This document shows positions 1-8,491 of a stretch of DNA of 64,000 nt, one piece after another. The stretch comes from Calothrix sp. NIES-4101 (GTDB lineage: Bacteria; Cyanobacteriota; Cyanobacteriia; Cyanobacteriales; Nostocaceae). The notes under the pieces were generated by a model. It saw only the letters and a program-made list of their open reading frames with translations, did no database searches and was not told the origin of the DNA. How positions within the stretch are numbered: the first letter of the stretch is position 1; each line of letters begins with the position of its first letter. The DNA lies in the NCBI GenBank assembly GCA_004296455.1, contig AP018280.1, forward strand, positions 6,312,794 to 6,376,793. The letters run 5' to 3'. The translations under genes were made by a program, and so were the position numbers.

Positions 1-306
1 TCCCTTCAATGCTTGCGGTAAACTACTGGCAACAAAACTCAATTCCAGTAATAGCCGATCTAACAAATTTGGCTTTGACTTAATCCGCAAAAAACACCGT
101 TGGATTGTGACACCATTCCTTGTTTCTGTAACATACCATTTATGCCTATATTCCTGGTAAACTTCACGTTCAGGATAATTGGGCATCCCCGTAATTACCC
201 TGACTGTGTGACCTTGGGCAACTAATCCTTCCGCCAATTCTGTCATTAAGGGAGCAATCCCTATCGGCTCTGGATAATAGTTGTAGGAATAAATGAGAAT
301 ATGCAT
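1..306 (-). CDS. Glycosyltransferase family 4, WcaI-like (partial, 5' end only)
   Basis: The first 102 codons of a gene that runs off the left edge of the window. Translation from the ATG at 306 starts MHILIYSYNYYPEPIGIAPL, the N-terminal strand and loop of GT-B glycosyltransferases of the colanic-acid WcaI type. It continues through a second Rossmann strand (HTVRVITGMPNYP). The family transfers a sugar from a nucleotide sugar to an exopolysaccharide lipid-linked precursor on the cytoplasmic face. The start is clear because the motif begins at the first codon. The acceptor sugar cannot be told, and the catalytic C-terminal domain lies outside the window. Confidence 0.8.
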   Translation of the reverse strand, partial: MHILIYSYNYYPEPIGIAPLMTELAEGLVAQGHTVRVITGMPNYPEREVYQEYRHKWYVTETRNGVTIQRCFLRIKSKPNLLDRLLLELSFVASSLPQALKG

Positions 307-914
307 TTTTGCGATTCGTTAATTTGGTAGAGTCTGCCAGAAAGCTTTTGCTTTCATGCACTTTGGTAAAAAATTAGATTAATTAGATTTTTTCGTGAGA
401 GACGATCTCAGGTGACAACAAGGACTTGTACCATCACATGAATACAGACTCTCCGCTTCATCCCAATCACCTATACGACTAACCGACAAATCATGAGGCT
501 AATGTAGCATTTTAAACAATAAGCAACAACATTAACACAGCGCTAATATGAACACATTAAATTTACCCGTATAATTTCTTCATAAACAAATGTGAAAAAC
601 CCGGAAATCTTTGGCGCAAACGAGGACACTCAACACTGAACTTGAAATTGCGATCGCCAAAACGGAAACCTCTGCTCTCTACAAACGTCACTGCTAATTA
701 TGAGTCGTTTGTCAAGGGTCATTTATTAATTGGTTGCTAGTGAAGAGTTTATGGTTAATAGCAAATTACCCAAGCCCCTTACGCAATCAATACACCAAAA
801 AAGTCCGAGATTTGGGTAATATATAGGAGCTATCTTTTCTGCGTTCGCGTAGCGACTCTTATGAGTATCGCAGATGATTCAGCACCGCTAGCGCATTACC
901 CAAAGGAATCGAAC
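307..914. other. Intergenic region upstream of psbI
   Basis: About 600 bases with no convincing gene between a leftward glycosyltransferase and rightward psbI, so it should hold both promoters. Around 840-885 there is a GC-rich stretch containing GCGTTCGCGTAGCGAC, which resembles the dispersed palindromic repeats seen elsewhere in the window. No RNA gene was recognised. Confidence 0.5.
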
Positions 915-1031
915 ATGCTGACTTTAAAAATTGTTGTATATATTGTTGTCACCTTTTTTGTAGCTCTCTTTGTCTTTGGATTCCTGTCGAATGACCCTGC
1001 TCGTAACCCTGGTCGTCGGGATTTCGAGTAA
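915..1031 (+). CDS. psbI: Photosystem II reaction center protein PsbI
   Basis: A 38-residue protein, the usual PsbI length. It has a single N-terminal transmembrane helix ([19 protein letters not shown]) followed by the invariant stromal tail [14 protein letters not shown]. PsbI is a one-helix subunit beside D1 and CP43 that helps early assembly of the photosystem II core in the thylakoid membrane. The match covers the whole protein, so identification is essentially certain. It stands alone, with a glycosyltransferase on the opposite strand upstream and an envelope gene downstream. A weak purine-rich AAAGGAATCGAAC stretch precedes the ATG. Confidence 0.97.
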   Translation: MLTLKIVVYIVVTFFVALFVFGFLSNDPARNPGRRDFE

Positions 1032-1247
1032 TCACTCACTGATTGTCCGCTACTGCCGGGAGGCGGGAGACATAAGATACCCACTTTAAAAAATATGGTT
1101 GCGCCAAATACACGACAGCCTTCTGTTTAAGTTGGGAAACCTACGAATATTTGCCTGGAAACGACTCTAGGCGATGTCCTCGCCTACGGTAGCCTCAATA
1201 ATTAGACATACTAATTAGGTGGCTTGCCAAAAGCTAGGCACAAGTAA

Positions 1248-1287
1248 AAGTCGGAAGATGAAATGCTAGTCATGGTTCTTCCGGCTT
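1248..1287. other. Inverted repeat between psbI and the DUF3769 gene
   Basis: The arms AAG-CGGAAGA and TCTTCCG-CTT can form a stem of about 10 base pairs with one bulged base on each side and a loop of about 18 bases. It ends just before the start codon of the downstream gene. There is no T-run on the plus strand, so it could be a processing or attenuation structure as easily as a terminator. Confidence 0.4.
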
Positions 1288-1305
1288 CAAGTTTGGCTGT
1301 CTATT

Positions 1306-3999
1306 ATGCTTAGTTATGCTGCAATTATGCTCCATCAAGTTCTGCCGCCACCCCAACCTGTTGTTAGCGAAGTTGCCCAAGCTGTAAATGATGTTGCTAG
1401 CTTGGCAAATCAATCGCAAGGTCAATCTGAATCGGAAACACAACAGGATACAAGTTCTCAAAAAAATAAAACTAAGTCCGCAGGAAATGGAGAGCGGCTA
1501 AATAACGCTGACATCAAAATCAGCCAGCAAACTAGCGAGGCTTTAGCGAAACCAACTCAACCGGAAAAATTTCCACCAGAGTTTACACCGGAAACTATTA
1601 ATCAAAATAATGTTAGTAATAGTGCAACTGCGCTAGGGGAAGTTTTATCTGTTGGATATCAACTAGCGCCGAATCAGCCTAATGATGTTGGTAACGCAAA
1701 TATTATTTTTCCAACCGCCACAACAGCAGAAGTTGCCAAAACCGTTACCAAGAGTCGGAACCTAGCGCAGCCAAAAGCAGAGGTTCTGGTAGAAAAGTTA
1801 GCTCAATCCCAGAAACTGACTAATAGGAAGAATATTGCTAGTAATGTTAATTTTAGAAGTGTTAACCAGAAGAATCTAGCAATTCAAAATCTTCAAGATG
1901 GAAGTCTTCAATCGAAAAATCTGGAACCTAGCAAAGAGAATTCTGCAACTTTCCCATCCACTCAACAACCTTTAAAAGTTGAATTTTACAGCCAAGAACA
2001 GCAAAATTTTCCTTCGACGATAGAATTTAAATCGCGAGAAGTTGACCCCACAACACCAACTACGCCGCCCAATAATCAAACTCCACAACCAAATCAAACC
2101 CAACCACCAACAACTACCCCTAATCAACAACAATCGCCGGAAACAAGAAGAGTTGTAGAAGTAATTTCCGATCGCCAGGAATATGACGAACAGCGACGGG
2201 TGGTAACTGCTGAAGGCAATGTTGTTGTTCGCTTCGACGGTGCGGTTGTTGATGCCGATCGCTTACAGGTTAATTTGGATAATTTGATTGCTGTGGGTGA
2301 AGGAAATGTGGCACTCACACGGGGCGATCAAGTATTACGCGGGCAGAAGTTTACATATAATTTTATTCAAGATAACGGCGAACTCGAACGTGGTAGTGGT
2401 GAAGTTTTCATTCCCACAGCTGGTACTGATTTAGGATTTGCTCAACCCGGCACACCCAGCGCCACAGTTGGAGTCCAAAGCCGACCTTTGAGCGATCGCA
2501 TTCGCCAAAATCAACCGCTAACTGGTATCAGCAGCCCCGGGGGAATTGATATTAATGTTGGTGGACGCGCAGATGCTAGCAATATTGTTACTCCCAAAGA
2601 AGGTGGACAAGTACGGCGAGTCAGGTTTGAAGCTGCACATATTGATTTTTATCCACGTGGATGGCAAGCACGGGATGTTCGCTTGACAAATGACCCATTT
2701 TCTCCACCGGAGTTGGAGATACGCGCTGATAAAGTGACAATGACGCGGTTGTCTCCTTTGGAAGACAGAATTAGAACCCAAGGACAACGTTTGGTATTTG
2801 ACCAACGCACAACCATCGGTATTCCCAAAAATGAGCAAATCATCGATCGCCGCGAACGTGACCCTTCTCCATTCCCCTCAATTGGCTTTGATGGCGATAA
2901 ACGCGGTGGTGTATTTATTGAACGTTCTTTTGAACCAGTAAATACTGAGACTGTCAGGTTTAGTATTACACCTCAATTTTTCGTTCAAAAAGCCTTTACT
3001 GGCAGCGATAACTTTGCCTCTTTGTTCGGTTTAAAGTCACGAGTTAATGCGGTTCTGAGTCCCAAGAGTCGGGTGGAAGGAGTTGCCACTTTTGATAGTC
3101 TCGATTTAAATAAAATCGATGATTCCTTGCGTGCGAGTTTACGGTATCAACAAGCACTAGGAGATACCAATCCCCATCTATTGAATTTAGAATATAGCTA
3201 TCGCGATCGCCTTTATAATGGAACCCTAGGATTCCAACGAGTCCAAAGTAGTTTAGGTGGGGTTTTGCTTTCACCAGTGATACCTTTGGGTAAAAGTGGT
3301 GTGAATCTGACCTATCAGCTTGGTGCCCAATATATTAATGCCAATACCGACCGCCTCGACTTACTTGAGGCAAACCGCAGTAATGATCGGATTTCTTTGG
3401 GACGTTTACAAGCAAATGTGAAACTCTTTGGCGGTGTTCCTTTGTGGCAAGGAAAAGTATTACCAGCGACACCAAATGAGGGTATGCGGTATACACCGAA
3501 TCCCATTGTGCCTTATTTGAGAGCTTACGGAGAATTGAACGGAACAACAAGTTATTATACAAATGGTGACGACCAAAGTACGTTGTTTGCGACGGTTGGT
3601 TTACAAGGTCAAATTGGTAATTTCTCCAAACCATTTTTAGATTATACGGGTTTTAATATTAGCTATTCTCAAGGTCTAAATACAGGTTTGTCGCCGTTTT
3701 TATTCGATCGCTCCGTTGATAATAAGATTATTAATTTGGGTTTAGTTCAGCAACTTTACGGGCCATTTCGACTAGGATTTCAAACAGCGTTAAACATTGA
3801 TACTGGTGAAAGTCTCAGCACGGAGTATTCACTCGAATATAGTCGTCGAACCTATGGAATCACATTGCGATACAATCCAGTACAGCAATTAGGTGGTATT
3901 AGTTTCCGCATCAGTGACTTTAATTGGAGTGGTGGAACTGATCCATTTAGCGATCGCAGTGAGGTTCGTCGTGTTGTTGGTGGTGTGGAAGAAAGATAA
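1306..3999 (+). CDS. DUF3769 envelope protein with LptA/OstA-like domain
   Basis: An 897-residue cyanobacterial envelope protein. A long, low-complexity N-terminal half ends in a Pro/Thr/Gln/Asn-rich linker (about residues 245-278). An OstA/LptA-like repeat block follows (about 280-370), with the characteristic alternation of AEGNVVVRFDG, VDADRLQVNLDN and VGEGNVALTRGD. The remainder, about 430 to the end, matches the DUF3769 region and is rich in alternating aromatic/polar strands suited to an outer-membrane barrel. By family this is an LptD-like candidate for lipopolysaccharide export, but the function is inferred. The ATG at 1306 is the first possible start after an upstream in-frame stop at 1267. 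No classical signal peptide is evident from it. Confidence 0.8.
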   Translation: MLSYAAIMLHQVLPPPQPVVSEVAQAVNDVASLANQSQGQSESETQQDTSSQKNKTKSAGNGERLNNADIKISQQTSEALAKPTQPEKFPPEFTPETINQNNVSNSATALGEVLSVGYQLAPNQPNDVGNANIIFPTATTAEVAKTVTKSRNLAQPKAEVLVEKLAQSQKLTNRKNIASNVNFRSVNQKNLAIQNLQDGSLQSKNLEPSKENSATFPSTQQPLKVEFYSQEQQNFPSTIEFKSREVDPTTPTTPPNNQTPQPNQTQPPTTTPNQQQSPETRRVVEVISDRQEYDEQRRVVTAEGNVVVRFDGAVVDADRLQVNLDNLIAVGEGNVALTRGDQVLRGQKFTYNFIQDNGELERGSGEVFIPTAGTDLGFAQPGTPSATVGVQSRPLSDRIRQNQPLTGISSPGGIDINVGGRADASNIVTPKEGGQVRRVRFEAAHIDFYPRGWQARDVRLTNDPFSPPELEIRADKVTMTRLSPLEDRIRTQGQRLVFDQRTTIGIPKNEQIIDRRERDPSPFPSIGFDGDKRGGVFIERSFEPVNTETVRFSITPQFFVQKAFTGSDNFASLFGLKSRVNAVLSPKSRVEGVATFDSLDLNKIDDSLRASLRYQQALGDTNPHLLNLEYSYRDRLYNGTLGFQRVQSSLGGVLLSPVIPLGKSGVNLTYQLGAQYINANTDRLDLLEANRSNDRISLGRLQANVKLFGGVPLWQGKVLPATPNEGMRYTPNPIVPYLRAYGELNGTTSYYTNGDDQSTLFATVGLQGQIGNFSKPFLDYTGFNISYSQGLNTGLSPFLFDRSVDNKIINLGLVQQLYGPFRLGFQTALNIDTGESLSTEYSLEYSRRTYGITLRYNPVQQLGGISFRISDFNWSGGTDPFSDRSEVRRVVGGVEER

Positions 4000-4040
4000 T
4001 ATCAATATCAGACACGGAGATGGGGTACCATATCATGTCT

Positions 4041-4113
4041 GGTTGACTACTTAATGATTAAGACTGACACTGAGACTTAGAGACGCGGGGACGCGCAGAA
4101 ATTTTAATTGCAA
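4041..4113. repeat. Dispersed intergenic repeat, copy 1
   Basis: About 73 bases between two genes. They align with 23599-23670 at roughly 80 percent identity by eye, sharing GGTTGA, TTAAGACT, TTAGAGACG and GAAATTTTAATTG in the same order. It is non-coding and part of a family of GACGCGGGGAC-type intergenic repeats also seen near 42240. Confidence 0.6.
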
Positions 4114-4222
4114 TTTTGTAACATTGCTGTATATTCAATTAACCAATAACCGCTATTCTATTGATATTTATTATTTAAGCGATGCAGATATGTGCATTGC
4201 TTTACGCGTGAGTGGCTGAAGA

Positions 4223-6994
4223 ATGAAAGATTGGCAAGCTTTGGTAGCAATCTGTGGGTTGCTGCTGTATAACTGTTTATTTATTTTTGGGGGTATGGAT
4301 TGTGCATTTGCCAGTCAATTGGAGATACCGCAACTTGAGTTAATGCCTGTGATTGAAAATATGGCGATTGCGGATACAAAGTTTGTTGAGATTAAGGAAG
4401 ATTTACACCGATATCAAGATTTAATTCGAGATAGTCAGAAGTTAGAGGGATTATTTACTCTTTATCAAGATGAAGAGAGGGGAGGGGTGTTGCTGGAAAT
4501 TCAGCCAGAACAACTCAACCAAAATTATCTGGCAACTGCGACTTTAGAGTCGGGAATTGGTGAAAGTGGAATTTATAGCGGACTTCCTTTACAGGATTTT
4601 TTATTTTACTTTCAGCGCGTCCAAAATCGCTTACAATTTGTCGTTAAAAATGTTAAATTCCGTACGGATAATGATGCCCCAGAAGTTCGTTCTCTCAAGC
4701 GTTCCTTTAGTGATTCTGTGTTATTTTCTCTGGAAATTATTGGGATTGAACCTCGCAGTAAAAGTTTTTTGGTTAGTTTAGATCAATTATTAATGCAGGA
4801 TTTTCCGGGGTTAAATTTACTGTTAAAACATTCACTTCATGCCGATTATCAGTTAGACCCCAGTAAGTCTTATTTGAGTCAGGTTCATAGTTTTCCCTTC
4901 AATGTCGAAATTGACTCGACTTATGGTTTTTCGGCTCTAGAAGGTGCAACCTATTTAGAGACTTTACCTGATAGTCGCTCTGTGACTTTATCAGTACATT
5001 ATAGTTTTTCTCAATTACCGGAAAATAACGGTTATGTTCCCCGACTTGCAGATGATAGAGTTGGATATTTTATTACTGCATTTCAGGATTTTTCTACTCA
5101 GAACAGAGATGATATTTTTGTCCGCTATATTAATCGCTGGCATATTGAACCAGTCAATCCACTATTAGCTATATCTCCACCAAAAAAACAGATTATTTTT
5201 TGGATTGAGAATGCCGTTCCTTTAGAATATCGTGATGCGATTAAAGAAGGAGTTTTGATGTGGAATCAAGCCTTTACTCAAGCCGGATTTGAAAATGCGA
5301 TCGCAGTTCGACAAATGCCAGATAATGCTGATTGGCACCCCGCAGATATTCGCTATAATACAATTCGCTGGTTTAATTCTCTGGATGCAGGATTTGCCCG
5401 GGGACCAACAAGAATTAATCCGCTTACAGGTGAAATATTAGACGCTGATATTATTATTGATGCGGGTATGGTGCGGGCAATTGAATCTGAATATCGCGCT
5501 TTAGTCGGGGTTGATTCTGTTAGTTTAATTGAGGATTCTTTCGATAATCAAAAACATAATTGTGGAGAAAATAGGGAAGAAAAGTTTTTAAAAACCAATA
5601 ATTCTTCTCTTAATGACTCTTGTTATGGTGCTGATTTATCTTTTCAAGCTTCGATGGGAGTATTAGCTTCATCACTGTTACAAGAGGTGGGTACCAGTGC
5701 TGAGGAAAAGCACGATGCTTTACAGAGTTCTCTGCATCAATATATCCACGAATATTTACGCTATCTTGTGGCTCACGAAGTTGGACATACTTTAGGTTTA
5801 CGCCATAATTTTCATGGTAGCACCATGTTAGCACCGCAAGAGTTAAATAATCTGGGGATTACCCATACAAAAGGTTTGGTAGGTTCGATTATGGATTATT
5901 TACCCGTCAATATTGCGCCGCAGGGAGTAGCACAAGGTGATTATTTTCCCACAATTATTGGTCCTTATGACGAGTGGGCAATTACTTACGGATATAAGCA
6001 TAACCTAACATCTAACCCCATCAACCCGGCTGAAGAAAAGAATTTTTTAGCACAAATTGCCATTGCATCTCCTGAACCAGAATTATCCTATGCGACAGAT
6101 GAAGATATCCGGGATATTAACCCATTAGCTAATGTTTGGGATATGAGTAGCAATGTCTTACTTTATTCACAATGGCAGTTAGATAATGCTCGCTTAATGT
6201 GGGATAAGTTAGATAAAAACTATCCTTTGCAGGGTGATAGTTACAGCAATTTGCGTGTCCTATTTCAGAGAATTTTTAGATATTACGATCGCAATGCATT
6301 TCTACTAGTAAAATATATTAGTGGGCAATCTTTTACACGTAATCATACTAGTGAAAATACAACAGGGAAAAATATCCAATATAGTTTTGTTCCAGTTCCG
6401 AAATTAGAACAAGAAACGGCATTGTCTAAGTTAATTGATTACGTGTTTGCAGAGAATGCATTTAATTTTTCACCGCAATTACTGAATCAGTTAGCGCCCT
6501 CGCGATGGCAACATTGGGGTAATTATGTACCTACTGCCCGCCTCGATTATCCCATACATGAGCGAATTTTTGAACTCCAAAGCGCAATATTGCGATCGCT
6601 TTTTGCTGGGGAACGTTTACATCGCTTGTTGGATATTGAACTCAAAACAACACCTAATAATGCACTCACAATTCCAGAACTTTTTGAAACTTTACAAAAT
6701 GGTATTTGGAGTGAAGTGTTGATTGCAAATCAGCAAAAATCAACTTCAATTTCTAGTATTCGTCGGGCAATTCAACGCGAACACTTGAATATTTTACTGG
6801 AAATGGTTTTGCGAAAAGTTGAAGTTCCAGAAGATGGGCGTACAATTGCCTGGTATGAACTGCGCCAACTCAAAAAAGCAATTAGTCGGACTTTGCGAAA
6901 GTCGAAAAATCTTGATTTATACACCCTTGCACATTTAGAAGAAAGCAATTCCCGTATTCATAAAATACTCAATGCCGAATTAAACACCGATTAG
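4223..6994 (+). CDS. Secreted zinc-dependent metalloprotease, metzincin-like (DUF5117/DUF4953 type)
   Basis: A 923-residue protease. A hydrophobic N-terminal segment (about residues 5-30, ending near FAS) looks like a signal peptide, so it probably acts outside the cytoplasm. The zinc site is the extended metzincin motif HEVGHTLGLRH, with ligands H518, H522 and H528 and catalytic E519. SIMDY around M557 is a plausible Met-turn. The order of domains fits the DUF5117 plus DUF4953 family. A Ser/Asn-rich stretch between the N-terminal region and the zinc site (about 440-485) looks like a species-specific insertion. It follows the envelope gene by 220 bases and is probably transcribed separately. 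The substrate is unknown. Confidence 0.85.
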   Translation: MKDWQALVAICGLLLYNCLFIFGGMDCAFASQLEIPQLELMPVIENMAIADTKFVEIKEDLHRYQDLIRDSQKLEGLFTLYQDEERGGVLLEIQPEQLNQNYLATATLESGIGESGIYSGLPLQDFLFYFQRVQNRLQFVVKNVKFRTDNDAPEVRSLKRSFSDSVLFSLEIIGIEPRSKSFLVSLDQLLMQDFPGLNLLLKHSLHADYQLDPSKSYLSQVHSFPFNVEIDSTYGFSALEGATYLETLPDSRSVTLSVHYSFSQLPENNGYVPRLADDRVGYFITAFQDFSTQNRDDIFVRYINRWHIEPVNPLLAISPPKKQIIFWIENAVPLEYRDAIKEGVLMWNQAFTQAGFENAIAVRQMPDNADWHPADIRYNTIRWFNSLDAGFARGPTRINPLTGEILDADIIIDAGMVRAIESEYRALVGVDSVSLIEDSFDNQKHNCGENREEKFLKTNNSSLNDSCYGADLSFQASMGVLASSLLQEVGTSAEEKHDALQSSLHQYIHEYLRYLVAHEVGHTLGLRHNFHGSTMLAPQELNNLGITHTKGLVGSIMDYLPVNIAPQGVAQGDYFPTIIGPYDEWAITYGYKHNLTSNPINPAEEKNFLAQIAIASPEPELSYATDEDIRDINPLANVWDMSSNVLLYSQWQLDNARLMWDKLDKNYPLQGDSYSNLRVLFQRIFRYYDRNAFLLVKYISGQSFTRNHTSENTTGKNIQYSFVPVPKLEQETALSKLIDYVFAENAFNFSPQLLNQLAPSRWQHWGNYVPTARLDYPIHERIFELQSAILRSLFAGERLHRLLDIELKTTPNNALTIPELFETLQNGIWSEVLIANQQKSTSISSIRRAIQREHLNILLEMVLRKVEVPEDGRTIAWYELRQLKKAISRTLRKSKNLDLYTLAHLEESNSRIHKILNAELNTD

Positions 6995-7004
6995 ATTAGT
7001 TACT

Positions 7005-8294
7005 TTACTTCATGATTTGCTGTTGTACAAATTGAAAAATCTGCACAAATTTTTCTTCTAACCACAATAGTAAAGTATCTAACCATTCTAAAATGACTTC
7101 TAATGGGTGCTTGTCATAAGTTACTGTGTTTACTTTAATTTCAATGACATCAGTCTGCTTGTTAATTGGTATTTCTTTTTTTTGACTTTGACTCTCCCAA
7201 CTAGGAATGGGAGAGACGCTCGATACTTTAGTTTGGACAACAGATATTTTCTGAGAATTAGGAGAGACTTTTTGCTGTTGAGATAGAGCTTGACTAGATT
7301 TTTTTCTAGTAGCTAAATTTCCACCTGGCTGATATTGGTTTAAGAGCTTCGGCGTTCTTAATTTTCCAGGTAAACGTAGATTTTCTGTGGGATTATCTAT
7401 TTTCTCTTCATCATCGATAAAAGTGACATCATCACCAAATAAATCATCAAATGTTAACCAAGGATCATGGCAATTATTTTCTTGAATTACGTCTTGATTT
7501 TGACTACCAGGTAAAATTCTGAATGCCCGACTTTGAGGAAAACTTTTTACTACTGTTTGCCGACTAAATAATTGCTTGTGAAAATTACTATCTAATTCAG
7601 TCGAATCACTAATTTGATGATTTGAAAAACTAAAAAAGTAATTTATTGCTTGTCTAATTAAGTTTTTGATGCTCAAATCTGGCAGCTTGAGATTGTGATT
7701 CTCTAAATGACTAATCTCATGCTTGGCATCAATATTTGGAGTAATTTCACTACCATAAACAAATATCTGCAACTTATCTTGAATAATTTGGAGTAATTTA
7801 AAACCCTCATCCTTGACTACTAAAGCAGCACGAGATACTGGCACTACAGTATTGGATTCCAACTTGGCAATTGTTGCATCAATTAATTCTAAGGAAATCA
7901 GTTGATTTTCATGCTCGTCATTTTTATTAAAATTATCTGTAGTTTGTGGTAATCTACTCTGATTTCCACCTGTCATTTTTTGTAATAGATGTTCTATTTC
8001 CGTTAATGATTGGAGATTTTCTGGTGTATCCTGCTTAAGGTTATTATCTTCATGATCAACATGACTATGCAAAAACGATTGTTTTTTGGGTTCACCAGAT
8101 TGGAGTTGCTTATCGGCAGAATCCACAGCATTTTGAATCAGCATTAAAACTGGATAAATAAAAGCTTGTAAAGACCAACCTGCGCTCACTTTAACTTGTC
8201 GGAAAGTACGTCCAAGGCGATCGCTCAATTTTTGAGTCCGGCGATGAAAAAAGTTAAATAATCGACTTTGATAACGTCCAGAAGCAAACGGCAT
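7005..8294 (-). CDS. Uncharacterised cyanobacterial protein, 429 aa
   Basis: I do not recognise a family. The N-terminus (first about 60 residues) is basic and amphipathic, with a possible membrane-associated helix around WSLQAFIYPVLMLIQNAV. The middle is a long acidic and Ser/Gln-rich region, probably disordered. The C-terminus is again aromatic and amphipathic (ILEWLDTLLLWLEEKFVQIF). Such ends suggest peripheral membrane attachment, but that is inference. It converges on the metalloprotease gene, with only 10 bases between stops. The start at 8294 gives a continuous frame with no competing upstream ATG noted. Confidence 0.7.
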   Translation of the reverse strand: MPFASGRYQSRLFNFFHRRTQKLSDRLGRTFRQVKVSAGWSLQAFIYPVLMLIQNAVDSADKQLQSGEPKKQSFLHSHVDHEDNNLKQDTPENLQSLTEIEHLLQKMTGGNQSRLPQTTDNFNKNDEHENQLISLELIDATIAKLESNTVVPVSRAALVVKDEGFKLLQIIQDKLQIFVYGSEITPNIDAKHEISHLENHNLKLPDLSIKNLIRQAINYFFSFSNHQISDSTELDSNFHKQLFSRQTVVKSFPQSRAFRILPGSQNQDVIQENNCHDPWLTFDDLFGDDVTFIDDEEKIDNPTENLRLPGKLRTPKLLNQYQPGGNLATRKKSSQALSQQQKVSPNSQKISVVQTKVSSVSPIPSWESQSQKKEIPINKQTDVIEIKVNTVTYDKHPLEVILEWLDTLLLWLEEKFVQIFQFVQQQIMK

Positions 8295-8491
8295 AATTTT
8301 TAGGGGAAGGAAGGGAAGTATCTAGATTAATTCAACTTCAATAAACTTAAATTAATTAAACTTAAATTAAATTTATCTATTTGCTAGATTTATGTATTAA
8401 ATTCAATAGTTATTAATTAATTTAGTTATCGATCGCAGCTAATGTAGTCTGTGATTTCATTGCCTAATCACGAAAATATATTAACTGAAAT

